From the NCBI RefSeq assembly GCF_019218635.1, contig NZ_JAHUZB010000005.1, forward strand, positions 62,001-126,000: 64,000 nucleotides of DNA. Reading direction: 5' to 3'. Under the pieces are notes generated by a model that saw only the letters and a list, made by a program, of their open reading frames with translations, did not search any database and was not told the origin of the DNA. This document shows positions 43,834 through 52,534 of the stretch, one piece after another. The position numbers and the translations under genes were made by a program. This stretch comes from Enterococcus alishanensis (GTDB lineage: Bacteria; Bacillota; Bacilli; Lactobacillales; Enterococcaceae). Positions within the stretch are counted from its first letter, which is position 1, and every line of letters starts with the position of its first letter.

Positions 43834-45076
43834 TTTAATGACCAACTTAGGTCAAGCAGCGCAAAAAGTCAGTCGACAACTAGGAAATTTATCAACTCCT
43901 GAAAAAAATACTGCTTTATTAAAAATGGCTGAATTTTTACGCAATAATGTTCCACGGATTTTAGCAGCTAATCAAAAAGATTTGGAAAAAGCTCCTGAAT
44001 ACGGCATTCGACCAACGATGATCGACCGTTTGAAGTTAACCGCAGAGCGGATTGAAGATATGGCGATTGGCATCGAACAAGTTGCGGCTTTGACAGACCC
44101 GATCGGTGAAGTCGAAAAAATGTGGCAAACACCAGAAGGCTTAACGATTGGTCAAAAACGTGTGGCTCTAGGTGTAATCGGTATTATTTTTGAATCTCGC
44201 CCAAATGTTACAACAGATGCGGCAAGTTTATGTTTTAAAACAGGTAATTGTGTCATTTTACGTGGTGGTAAGGAAGCTTTTTATTCTAACCAAACCTTAG
44301 TCGATATTTTGCAAGAAACATTGCTAGCTTGTGACTTACCGAAAGAAGCCATTCAGTTTGTTTCAGATACAAGTCATGAAGTTGCCAATCAAATGATGCA
44401 ATTGACAGATTATTTAGATGTGTTAATTCCTCGTGGCAGTGATCGTCTGATTCAACGAGTAAAACAAACAGCAACAGTGCCAGTAATCGAAACTGGTACC
44501 GGAAATAATCACGTTTATGTTGATCACGCTGCTGATTTAGAAATGGCAGTCCAAATCGTGATTAATGCCAAGGCACAACGTCCATCAGTTTGCAATGCGA
44601 TTGAAACCATTTTAGTTCATACAGAAGTTGCTGATGATTTTCTACCATTGTTAGCTGTTGAATTGAAAAAAAATGCAGTGGAAGTTCATGCCGATGAGAC
44701 AGCCATACAATATTTTTCTGATGGACAACTTGCAACTGAAGCAGATTGGCAGACGGAATTTTTAGATTATATTTTAGCAATTCGTGTAGTTTCATCTTTA
44801 GATGAAGCCATTAATCATATTAATCATTACAACACAAAACATTCTGAAGCAATTGTGACTGACAGTTATCAAGCCAGCCAAAGGTTTTTAAATGAAGTTG
44901 ACGCTGCTGCTGTCTACGTCAATGCTTCTACTCGTTTCACTGACGGCTTTATGTTTGGTTTTGGTGCTGAGATTGGGATCTCTACGCAAAAACTTCACGC
45001 CAGAGGACCAATGGGCTTATTGGCCTTAACGTCGTCCAAATATATAATTTATGGGAATGGACAAATTAGAGAATAA
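43826..45076 (+). CDS. proA: Gamma-glutamyl phosphate reductase
   Basis: 416 residues. Motifs: [24 protein letters not shown] near residue 125, LRGGKEA near 150, [12 protein letters not shown] near 207, the catalytic cysteine in [14 protein letters not shown] near residue 255, and [20 protein letters not shown] near 370. It reduces glutamyl phosphate to the semialdehyde with NADPH. Start ATG at 43826 after GGAGG; the start lies inside the proB end. It ends in a UUCG-loop terminator. Confidence 0.96.
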   Translation: [416 protein letters not shown]

Positions 45077-45078
45077 AT

Positions 45079-45108
45079 CAATTGGTGTCTTCGGACATCA
45101 ATTTTTTT
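45079..45108 (+). terminator. Intrinsic terminator after proA
   Basis: ATTGGTGTC-TTCG-GACATCAAT, a UUCG tetraloop hairpin, followed by seven T. Confidence 0.88.
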
Positions 45109-45121
45109 GTTTAAAAATATC

Positions 45122-45151
45122 TTTACATGATTACTCTTTTTTGTTTATAAT
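45122..45151 (+). promoter_or_regulatory. Promoter of ahpCF
   Basis: TTTACA (45122-45127), 18-base spacer and TATAAT (45146-45151). Confidence 0.7.
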
Positions 45152-45158
45152 AATTATA

Positions 45159-45198
45159 GATTGAGAGGAAAATTCATTTAGTTTTCCCAATCTTTTTT
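45159..45198 (+). terminator. Terminator-like hairpin at the 5' end of the ahpCF leader
   Basis: GATTG-AGA-GGAAAA and TTTTCC-CAATC form an 11-base-pair stem with a three-base bulge, followed by TTTTTT. It starts near the expected +1 of the ahpC promoter, so it may attenuate transcription or stabilise the 5' end. Confidence 0.6.
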
Positions 45199-45253
45199 AT
45201 TAATCATTTTCAATTAGAGAAGATTTTCTCAATAACAACACGGAGGTATGTAC

Positions 45254-45817
45254 ATGTCACTAATCGGAAAAGAAATCGCAGAATTTAAAGCCCAAACTTA
45301 TCACAATGGTGAATTTGGTGAAGTAACAAATGAAGATTTTAAAGGTAAATGGACTGTTTTATGTTTTTATCCTGCTGACTTTACATTTGTTTGTCCAACT
45401 GAATTAGAGGATTTACAAGAACAATATGATACTTTACAAGGCTTAGGAGTAGAAGTTTATTCATGCTCAACTGATACGCATTTTACCCACAAAGCTTGGC
45501 ATGACACTTCAGATGCTATTGGAAAAATTAAATATACAATGATTGGTGATCCTTCTCATCAAATTGCTCGTGCTTTCGATGTTTTAGATGAAGAACAAGG
45601 CTTAGCCCAAAGAGGAACTTTTATCATTGATCCAGACGGTATTGTTCAAGCTGTTGAAATTAATGCAGATGGTATCGGCCGTGACGCAAGTATCCTAGTA
45701 GACAAAATCCGAGCTGGACAGTATGTGCGTTCTCACCCAGGCGAAGTTTGCCCTGCTAAATGGAAAGAAGATGGCGAAACGCTAAAACCTAGTTTTGACT
45801 TAGTCGGAAAAATTTAG
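45254..45817 (+). CDS. ahpC: Peroxiredoxin AhpC
   Basis: 187 residues, typical 2-Cys peroxiredoxin. The peroxidatic cysteine is in [13 protein letters not shown] near residue 47, the resolving cysteine in [10 protein letters not shown] near residue 165. It reduces hydrogen peroxide and alkyl peroxides and is recycled by AhpF, encoded ten bases downstream. Start ATG at 45254 after GGAGG; two upstream codons are not needed. A Fur/PerR-like box was not clearly found. Confidence 0.96.
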   Translation: MSLIGKEIAEFKAQTYHNGEFGEVTNEDFKGKWTVLCFYPADFTFVCPTELEDLQEQYDTLQGLGVEVYSCSTDTHFTHKAWHDTSDAIGKIKYTMIGDPSHQIARAFDVLDEEQGLAQRGTFIIDPDGIVQAVEINADGIGRDASILVDKIRAGQYVRSHPGEVCPAKWKEDGETLKPSFDLVGKI

Positions 45818-45826
45818 GAGTATGCA

Positions 45827-47353
45827 ATGTTAGATAACGAAACCAGAGCACAACTAAAACAATATTTAGAATTGATGGAAGCTGATATTATTTTCAGTGC
45901 CAGTCTAGCTGAAGATGACAATTCAAAAAAAGTAGCTGAATTTTTAAATGAAGTCCTTGAACTATCTGATAAAATTACACTAGAAAAAGTTATTTTGGAA
46001 CGAACACCTAGCTTCGAAATTAATCCTGTTGATGGTAAAAGTGGCATCGCATTTGCCGGTTTACCAATGGGACATGAATTTACTTCTTTCATCTTGGCTT
46101 TATTGCAAGTTAGTGGACGACCGCCTAAAGTCGAATCACCTATTATTGATAAGATAAAAGAAGTGACAAAATCAGCACATTTCGAAACTTATGTCAGTTT
46201 AACTTGCCATAATTGTCCAGACGTCGTTCAAGCTTTAAACATTATGAGTGTCTTAAATCCTCATATTTCTCACACTATGATTGAAGGTAGTATGTACCAA
46301 GACGAAGTTGATCAGAAAAAGGTGATGGCTGTTCCAACAGTCTTCTTAAACGGTGAAGAATTTTCCAGCGGTCGCATGACGATTGAACAAATTCTTGAAA
46401 AAGTTGTTGGTCCTTTATCTGCAGATCAATTTGAAAATAAAGATATTTTTGATGTCTTAGTTGTCGGTGGTGGGCCAGCTGGTGGTAGTGCAGCTATTTA
46501 TGCTGCTAGAAAAGGAATTAAAACTGGCATGGTCGTTGACACTTTTGGTGGACAAGTATTGGAAACTTTAGGAATTGAAAACATGATTGGTACACCTTAT
46601 ACAGAAGGACCACAACTGATGCATCAAGTAGAGGAACATGTTAATCAATACGAAGTCGATATTATGAAAGGTCAAAGAGCAAAAGATATTCGCCGCAACG
46701 AACTGATTGAAGTTGAATTAGAAAACGGTGCTGTTTTGAAATCAAAGACTGCTATCTTAGCAACTGGAGCTCGTTGGCGTAGTATCAACGTTCCTGGTGA
46801 AAAAGAATTCAAAAATAAAGGAATTGCTTATTGTCCACATTGTGATGGACCTTTATTTAAAGGGAAAGATGTGGCTGTAATTGGCGGCGGGAATTCAGGA
46901 ATTGAAGCAGCTATAGATTTGGCTGGATTAGCTAAGCATGTCTATGTCATTGAATTTCTACCTGAATTAAAAGCTGACCAAATTTTACAGCAAAAATTAG
47001 CAACATTAACCAATGTCACAGTAATCCTAAATGCAGCTACTAAAGAAATTACTGGTACCGATCAAGTTGAAGCTTTGACATATGTTGATCGAGCAACCGA
47101 AAAAGAGACTACTATTAATGTTGCTGGCGTATTTATTTTAATTGGTTTGATGCCAAATACCGAATGGTTAACAGATAGTGTCAATTTAAACTCTCGAGGG
47201 GAAATTATTGTAGATAGACAAGGAGCAACAAATATTCCTGGTGTTTTTGCTGCAGGTGACTGCACTGACAGTGCTTACAAGCAAATTATTATCTCGATGG
47301 GGTCTGGTGCTACAGCCGCCCTAGGAGCCTTCGATTACTCAATTAGAAACTAA
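45827..47353 (+). CDS. ahpF: AhpF alkyl hydroperoxide reductase subunit
   Basis: 508 residues. The N-terminal double thioredoxin fold holds the CHNCPD redox pair near residue 126. A TrxR-like flavoprotein follows, with FAD motif VVGGGPAGGSAA near 214, redox pair YCPHCDGP near 341, NAD motif VAVIGGGNSGIEAA near 352 and GVFAAGDCTDS near 470. It passes electrons from NADH to AhpC. It starts shortly after ahpC and ends in a terminator. Intact and full length. Confidence 0.97.
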   Translation: MLDNETRAQLKQYLELMEADIIFSASLAEDDNSKKVAEFLNEVLELSDKITLEKVILERTPSFEINPVDGKSGIAFAGLPMGHEFTSFILALLQVSGRPPKVESPIIDKIKEVTKSAHFETYVSLTCHNCPDVVQALNIMSVLNPHISHTMIEGSMYQDEVDQKKVMAVPTVFLNGEEFSSGRMTIEQILEKVVGPLSADQFENKDIFDVLVVGGGPAGGSAAIYAARKGIKTGMVVDTFGGQVLETLGIENMIGTPYTEGPQLMHQVEEHVNQYEVDIMKGQRAKDIRRNELIEVELENGAVLKSKTAILATGARWRSINVPGEKEFKNKGIAYCPHCDGPLFKGKDVAVIGGGNSGIEAAIDLAGLAKHVYVIEFLPELKADQILQQKLATLTNVTVILNAATKEITGTDQVEALTYVDRATEKETTINVAGVFILIGLMPNTEWLTDSVNLNSRGEIIVDRQGATNIPGVFAAGDCTDSAYKQIIISMGSGATAALGAFDYSIRN

Positions 47354-47354
47354 A

Positions 47355-47402
47355 AAATGGTGCGATTAGTCTAAATCAACTAGTCGCACCATTTTAATTT
47401 TT
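47355..47402 (+). terminator. Intrinsic terminator after ahpF
   Basis: AAAATGGTGCGA and TCGCACCATTTT flank a short loop and are followed by AATTTTT. Confidence 0.85.
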
Positions 47403-47530
47403 AAAAGTATATTTCTCTTAAAATGTCAAAATTATTTCTGAATGCCAATTTAAAATAAATCAACCTATTGAACAGTTAGTTATCCTTTTTAAAACATTCC
47501 AAGCTCAAAAAAGATAAAGCTTTCACTCTC

Positions 47531-48544
47531 TCACTTGTTGGAAACCACAATATGTCTGAAATTGGGATTGGTTTCGATTAATTTATGTGCCCCAAAAATA
47601 ACTTTAGGTGTGAATTCACTGACTTGTGCCGTGATAATTGATTGAATTTCCTCTTTTGCCCACAAGTCTAATAAAAATTGCAAATGTTTTTGATTTTCGC
47701 TTATTTTTTCAACTTCTTTAGCTGACTCAGCAAAATATTCTTCAGCATTGATAACTTTCAATTGAGCATCTGGTTTAGGATTTTTTTTATCTTTCGTGAC
47801 GGTCACTGCCACTAAATCGCCCTTGTCTCCCATAAAATCAAAGGTTTGTTTAATTTTATTATTGTCTGTACTAATATGTAGCGCATAGTCCACGTGATCG
47901 ACTTCAACTTTTCTTAGTTCGCTAGATAGATTATTTTGTTGGTTAATCACAATTTTTGCACCCATTTTTTCAATCCAAATTTTTGAGTTGCTTTCATTAA
48001 TTGCAGCGATTACTTCTAAACCAGACCACTTTGCTAGTTGAATTGCAATCGATCCAACGCCACCTGATGGATTTACAATCAGTATCTTCCCTTGATTTTT
48101 GTTTTTTTCTGGAATTAAATTAAACTTATCGAATAACGCATGGTAAGCCAGTAAAAAACAGTAAGAAAAAGCTGCGCCATCCTCGCTGCTAAAATCTTCT
48201 GGTAATTTCACCGCTGATCGACTATCAATTACCTGAAAATCACTGTAACTCCCATATTTTCCTACTTTGTTGACATAAAGAATCCGATCACCAATGCTAA
48301 AAGGAATATCTTCGCTTCCTTTTCTAGTAATCACCCCGACACCGCCAAAACCTAAAACATAAGGTCGATTTGGCCCCTTGATTTTTTCTCTTAAGACCGT
48401 ATCAATTTGGGTAATAGAAATCGCAACCGTTTTTACTAATAAATCTCTTTCATTCAACTTCGGCATCAAAATTTGATATTGTTCAAATTGATTGCCTTCA
48501 GCTAAAGAAAATTTCTTTTGAAAAGCAATAGCTTCTGAGATCAT
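47531..48544 (-). CDS. MDR-type zinc-independent quinone oxidoreductase
   Basis: 337 residues, medium-chain reductase similar to the QOR/ZADH group. PYVLGFGGVGVI near residue 61 and the NADPH motif VNPSGGVGSIAIQLA near residue 154 are present; zinc ligands and the structural cysteine cluster are absent. It should reduce quinones or enones with NADPH. It lies 87 bases from the end of the 13-gene operon but has no overlap; it is probably a separate transcript. Substrate unknown. Confidence 0.85.
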   Translation of the reverse strand: MISEAIAFQKKFSLAEGNQFEQYQILMPKLNERDLLVKTVAISITQIDTVLREKIKGPNRPYVLGFGGVGVITRKGSEDIPFSIGDRILYVNKVGKYGSYSDFQVIDSRSAVKLPEDFSSEDGAAFSYCFLLAYHALFDKFNLIPEKNKNQGKILIVNPSGGVGSIAIQLAKWSGLEVIAAINESNSKIWIEKMGAKIVINQQNNLSSELRKVEVDHVDYALHISTDNNKIKQTFDFMGDKGDLVAVTVTKDKKNPKPDAQLKVINAEEYFAESAKEVEKISENQKHLQFLLDLWAKEEIQSIITAQVSEFTPKVIFGAHKLIETNPNFRHIVVSNK

Positions 48545-48631
48545 CTTAAACGCTCCTAACCATCTATGACAACATTTCCGATAACATCCTTATTTTACCG
48601 TAAATTTTTAGCAAATAAAAGTCTCCATCTT

Positions 48632-49309
48632 TTAATCGTTTTTTTTATATTCTTTAGTTAAACGATTGATTTTATGACTGAATTTTTTTGGTAAATATGC
48701 CAGTAAAGCCAATAATATACCCGCAATCGTAAATTCAAATAGTAATTTAATAGAAACACCTTTTGTAGCAATTTCGGAGGCCATGAAGGCGTAGATAAAA
48801 CTAGCTGGTAACATTGTTAAAAAAGAAATGAGACTAAATTTTTTTACCGTCATAGGAGTCATCGCATAGGCGTAGCTTTGAATCGCATAAGGAAAAACTG
48901 GCACCAAACGTGTAAAAATTAAAAAAGAAACCCCGTTTTCTTTTACGCCTTTTTCAATTTTTTTAAAGGTCTCACTGTTACCAAATTTTTTTAACACATA
49001 GTCCCGAGCAATATATTTACCTAAAATAAAGGAGATTGTTGCGCCAATCGAGGCACCAATCACAGTTAGTGCCCCCCCTAAAAAACCCCCATAAACCAAT
49101 CCACCGACAATTGCCAAAAATTGTCCCGGCAATAAAAAAACCGCGACTAATATTGATAATAAAATAAAAATAAGATAGCCCCACCAACCAAAATCTTCTA
49201 ACACTTGCCGTAAACTTTGAACATCAGTTAAAAAATGCACCCAACCAAATTGTTGTGCCAAAACACCGACAATTATTAAGGCTGCTATAAACAATAGAAT
49301 TTTTTTCAT
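48632..49309 (-). CDS. TVP38/TMEM64 (VTT) family membrane protein
   Basis: 225 residues with about five or six membrane segments. The VTT core motif is visible: LPGQFLAIVGGLVYGGFLGGALTVIGASIGATISFILGKYIARDYV near 60-105, then FTRLVPVFPYAIQSYAYAMTPM near 133. VTT proteins are re-entrant-loop membrane proteins, and some move lipids. This is the last gene of the operon; it starts one base downstream of the nucleoside hydrolase gene. E. coli YdjX and YdjZ, beside the ynjBCDE genes, belong to the same family, which supports a link to the rhodanese system. Confidence 0.88.
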   Translation of the reverse strand: MKKILLFIAALIIVGVLAQQFGWVHFLTDVQSLRQVLEDFGWWGYLIFILLSILVAVFLLPGQFLAIVGGLVYGGFLGGALTVIGASIGATISFILGKYIARDYVLKKFGNSETFKKIEKGVKENGVSFLIFTRLVPVFPYAIQSYAYAMTPMTVKKFSLISFLTMLPASFIYAFMASEIATKGVSIKLLFEFTIAGILLALLAYLPKKFSHKINRLTKEYKKND

Positions 49310-49310
49310 T

Positions 49311-50192
49311 TTATCCCTCTTTTTTTAACCCCTTCACAATTCCTCGAATCATCAATTGATTAAACCGTTTTAAATCTAAAATTTTTGCTGGCATAACAAT
49401 TGGATAATCAGAATGCTCAGCAAAGGTTAATTTCCCTTTTGTTAACTCAGTTAAGTTTTCTGCTAAATAATAGCTTTCAGTTGAAAACAATTCAGGATGA
49501 TTTAAATAAATCGCTGTTGTCATATCCCAGTTACAGAAGCCAGCAACTCCAGTAAAGTGTTGATTTACACTCACCCAACTTGAGATAGTATCAGCTAGCC
49601 ATTTTTGGGCAGCTTGACTAGTATATGGTGCGATTTCTTCAAGTAACTGATTTTTTTCAGTCAAAGAAAAGAAAGCGCCGGCTGTCATATGGCCGTTCAT
49701 AATTGTCAGTGGTGTTTTAGCATGCAAAACCACGTCAGTACTTTTCGCATCAACTGAAAAATTTAATTCATTCACTTGATGTCCATAGATGATTAAATCT
49801 TGAGTAATTCCGCCCATTAAAACAATTTCTTTTACTTTACTAAAAAAAGTTGGATCGATTGTAGCAGCTTGCGCTAAATTAGTTAGAGCACCGATGGCTA
49901 AAATAGTCACTTCATTTGGTGAATGATTCACAGAATCCACTAAAAATTGCGCAGCTTGATTTTTTTCAATTTGCTGATGGCCAGGATAAATATCTATTTT
50001 CAATTCAAGCAATTGAATAAAATTTTGAGTAGCTGATAATACTTCAGCATAACTCCCATTGCCATGACTTAATGTTACCCCTAAAAGCTTTAGATTTTTT
50101 TGTCCTAATAGGTAAAGAATAGTCAAACCATCATCTACATCCTTCTGGTCCATGCCAAAAGTGTTGTCACAGTCTAGAATAATTTTTTTCAT
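49311..50192 (-). CDS. Nucleoside hydrolase (IU-NH type)
   Basis: 293 residues. The N-terminal calcium-binding motif is ILDCDNTFGMDQKDVDDGL, with the aspartate cluster of IU nucleoside hydrolases; NEVTILAIGALTNLAQA near residue 88, LMGGITQD near 123 and NGHMTAGAFF near 166 follow. In place of the usual DTDPGxDD it reads DCDNTFGMDQKDVDD, the variant of a known subgroup. It cleaves the N-glycosidic bond of ribonucleosides to give base and ribose. In this operon it may act on a nucleoside-like intermediate. It overlaps the DUF2064 gene by four bases. Confidence 0.88.
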   Translation of the reverse strand: MKKIILDCDNTFGMDQKDVDDGLTILYLLGQKNLKLLGVTLSHGNGSYAEVLSATQNFIQLLELKIDIYPGHQQIEKNQAAQFLVDSVNHSPNEVTILAIGALTNLAQAATIDPTFFSKVKEIVLMGGITQDLIIYGHQVNELNFSVDAKSTDVVLHAKTPLTIMNGHMTAGAFFSLTEKNQLLEEIAPYTSQAAQKWLADTISSWVSVNQHFTGVAGFCNWDMTTAIYLNHPELFSTESYYLAENLTELTKGKLTFAEHSDYPIVMPAKILDLKRFNQLMIRGIVKGLKKEG

Positions 50193-50848
50193 TTATTTTC
50201 TCCATTTTCAACTAGCCATTTTTTCAATTGACTAGCTTTACTTAAACTTCGGCTGACTTCCCGTAGATCTTTTTCTTCGTCAATATCTTGTAAAGCTTCC
50301 ACTTGACTCACTTGATAATTCTTCAATAAAAGTAAGGTTTCCGCTAAAACTGAGTTCCTTCCCCACTGTAAATCACTTAAAAAAATAGGCTTTAAGTCAA
50401 CATTACGGCAGCTACCTATTAAATAGTAACCTCCATCTTTTGACGGGCCAATCACAACTTCTTTTAATTGTTTAAAGGCTTGTTCAATTAATTCTTTTGA
50501 AAGCTCTGGTAAATCACTACCTGTTAAAATAACTTTTTCATAACCTAAAGCAAAAACATGATTCATCGCTCGCCACATTCGTTCGCCGATAGTCTTTCCT
50601 GATTGTAAGAAACTATGACTACTTGGCGGTAATTGTTTTAGAAAAGCTTCCGGTGCCTGTTCATCAGAATAGGCAATAAAAAGATCAATTCCTGATTTAG
50701 ACAGATCAGAAAAGTGTTGGTACAAATCTTCTAACATCACCGCCTGTACTTCGGTAGCAAACTGGTCGCCAAGCGTTTTTGCTAAACGTGTTTTCACTTT
50801 TCCAACCGTGGGAATGCGGGTAAATAAAATATAAGCTTTTTTATTCAT
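50189..50848 (-). CDS. DUF2064/TIGR04282-type transferase
   Basis: 219 residues, the family called 'transferase 1, rSAM/selenodomain-associated' or DUF2064. Motifs are FTRIPTVGKVKTRLAKTLGD near residues 8-27, a KTIGERMWRAM loop near 84, LTGSDLPELS near 103 and GPSKDGGYYLIGS near 130, the last two with nucleotide/metal-binding aspartates. Related to nucleotidyl- and glycosyltransferases; no activity is securely known. It overlaps its neighbours by four and eight bases. The companion TIGR04283 protein is encoded one gene upstream in the operon. Confidence 0.85.
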   Translation of the reverse strand: MNKKAYILFTRIPTVGKVKTRLAKTLGDQFATEVQAVMLEDLYQHFSDLSKSGIDLFIAYSDEQAPEAFLKQLPPSSHSFLQSGKTIGERMWRAMNHVFALGYEKVILTGSDLPELSKELIEQAFKQLKEVVIGPSKDGGYYLIGSCRNVDLKPIFLSDLQWGRNSVLAETLLLLKNYQVSQVEALQDIDEEKDLREVSRSLSKASQLKKWLVENGENK

Positions 50849-51842
50849 CTTTTAGCACATCTTCTCTCAATGCCTTTGCTAAGAATTCTGGTTCTAAATA
50901 TTGGCTGACTTTTTCAAAGATCTCTTGATTTTTTAACGCTTTGTCGCCTGTTAAATAATTATCATACGCCATTGCCGACCAAGATAAGGCCCGTAACATC
51001 AAATAAGGGTGATAAATCTGTAACGCTTTAAAAAAGGCTGCTGGATCAAAAGAAGTTCTCATTAGATAACGAGTTAAAAACTCCTGTTTTTCCGTTAAAG
51101 TCAGTTTTAGATTACTCCGCCACAATGTTGTTGTGCTGGCTAAAAATTGGGAGATATCTTGTACCGGATGACTAATCACTGGTTTTTCCCAATCAATTAA
51201 ATAACCCTTTTCGCCAATAATAAAGTTATGAGAATTAACTTCTGTGTTATTAACTGACCATAATTTTTGTTGATCAAAAAAATCCTGTTGATGAACATTT
51301 TTTTTATTTTCTTCCAAAGCTGTGGCTAAAAGATGCTTTGCACGTTCAGTGATTACCGAGCTTTTAAAGACGGGGTTCAATAAAACCTGGCATTCTTCAA
51401 TTCGAGCAGCTAGTATATTTTCCTTTTCGGTGACGAAATACTTTTCTGCCGTCGTATCAATTGCTAATTGATGGATATCACTAAAAATATCAGCTGCTGT
51501 CAATAAATCTTTACGATAATCTAATGGTTCTCCCTCTAAAAAAGCCATAATTAATAAGCCTTGTGAAAAATCTTGTCGCTGATCATCCACATAATAAACC
51601 TTAGGTGTCCGTTGAGATTTTTCTAACCATTCTAACGCTTGATATTCATAGCTAATTTGATTAGTTAATTGTAATTGACTGCCATAATTCAATCGAAACA
51701 CATATTTTCTTTGACCATCTGAAATGAGAAAGTTTTGATTGTATTCTCCTTGTGCTAAAAATGTGACTGTAAAATCATCTTGTAATTTTAACCGATTAAG
51801 TAGCTTTTTTTGTTTTAAGTAGTCCGCTATTTTTTCAATCAT
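50841..51842 (-). CDS. APH-fold phosphotransferase with altered catalytic loop
   Basis: 333 residues, aminoglycoside phosphotransferase/choline kinase fold. N-lobe: FLAQGEYNQNFLIS near residue 29, YVFRLNYGSQLQ near 48. In the catalytic loop the usual HGDxxxxN reads NTEVNSHN near residue 201, so the catalytic Asp is replaced by Glu (or shifted), while the metal motif LIDWEKP near 219 is intact. It may be a slow kinase or use a different loop. It is inside the rhodanese operon, between the two transferase genes, which suggests a phosphorylated sugar-like substrate. Confidence 0.82.
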   Translation of the reverse strand: MIEKIADYLKQKKLLNRLKLQDDFTVTFLAQGEYNQNFLISDGQRKYVFRLNYGSQLQLTNQISYEYQALEWLEKSQRTPKVYYVDDQRQDFSQGLLIMAFLEGEPLDYRKDLLTAADIFSDIHQLAIDTTAEKYFVTEKENILAARIEECQVLLNPVFKSSVITERAKHLLATALEENKKNVHQQDFFDQQKLWSVNNTEVNSHNFIIGEKGYLIDWEKPVISHPVQDISQFLASTTTLWRSNLKLTLTEKQEFLTRYLMRTSFDPAAFFKALQIYHPYLMLRALSWSAMAYDNYLTGDKALKNQEIFEKVSQYLEPEFLAKALREDVLKDE

Positions 51843-51844
51843 TT

Positions 51845-52534
51845 TTACTCCTTATAGTACTTTTTTACTAATTCTTCAGGGGTTTTTCCATGTAGATATT
51901 GCCATTGATACCAATGCATCTTAACGTGAACACGAAATTTTTGTCCTTCAAAGCGGCGATCTGAAGAAAAAATCCTTAAACCAAGCGGAACAAATTTCCC
52001 AATTTTTGCTAGCTTGCGACTTAAATCAAAATCTTCCATTAGAGGAATCGCTTCAAAGCCACCTACTTGATGATAAATTTCTCGACTAATAAACATTCCT
52101 TGATCGCCAAAAATTAGACCTAAATGTAAGGCTCTCAGGTGAGAAGAAAAACCTAAATACCGATAGAACCAACCTTTTCCTTTAAAAGTAATTCGGAAAA
52201 AACCAGCACTGACATTCGGTTGTTTTAAGATTGAAACCATCTTTTCAAACAGATTAGTTAAATCCTCTTCAAACCAACTATCAGCATGTAAAAACCACAA
52301 GATTTCTCCTTTTGCTTGGCTGACTCCATAGCGTAATTGTGCGCCACGATTTTTTTCTTGGAAATGATAAACTGTCCCATATTTCCCAGCAATCTCTTGC
52401 GACCCATCTTGGCTGCCACCGTCCACTATAATAAGCTCATAGGGTAAACTGCTTTTAATTTGTTTTAATTGAGGCAATATTCTTTTTAAATTTTCTGCTT
52501 CGTTTAAGATCGGCATAATAATGGAAATCATCAT
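51845..52534 (-). CDS. TIGR04283-type GT2 family transferase
   Basis: 229 residues, GT-A fold. Motifs are SIIMPILNEAENL near residue 5, LIIVDGGSQDGSQEIA near 36, ILWFLHADSWFE near 78 (a DxD-like HAD), GDQGMFISREIYHQVGGF near 143 and MEDFDLSRKL near 166. The TIGR04283 group is 'transferase 2, rSAM/selenodomain-associated'. It overlaps the ATPase gene by four bases. Its partner group DUF2064 is two genes on. The sugar donor and acceptor are unknown; the arsenosugar label used in some databases has no support here. Confidence 0.87.
   Translation of the reverse strand: MMISIIMPILNEAENLKRILPQLKQIKSSLPYELIIVDGGSQDGSQEIAGKYGTVYHFQEKNRGAQLRYGVSQAKGEILWFLHADSWFEEDLTNLFEKMVSILKQPNVSAGFFRITFKGKGWFYRYLGFSSHLRALHLGLIFGDQGMFISREIYHQVGGFEAIPLMEDFDLSRKLAKIGKFVPLGLRIFSSDRRFEGQKFRVHVKMHWYQWQYLHGKTPEELVKKYYKE

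Noticed and set aside
50189-52534. Arsenosugar biosynthesis, a label used for TIGR04282/TIGR04283 proteins
   Set aside because: No arsenic methylase, ars gene or radical-SAM partner is present; only the family names suggest it.
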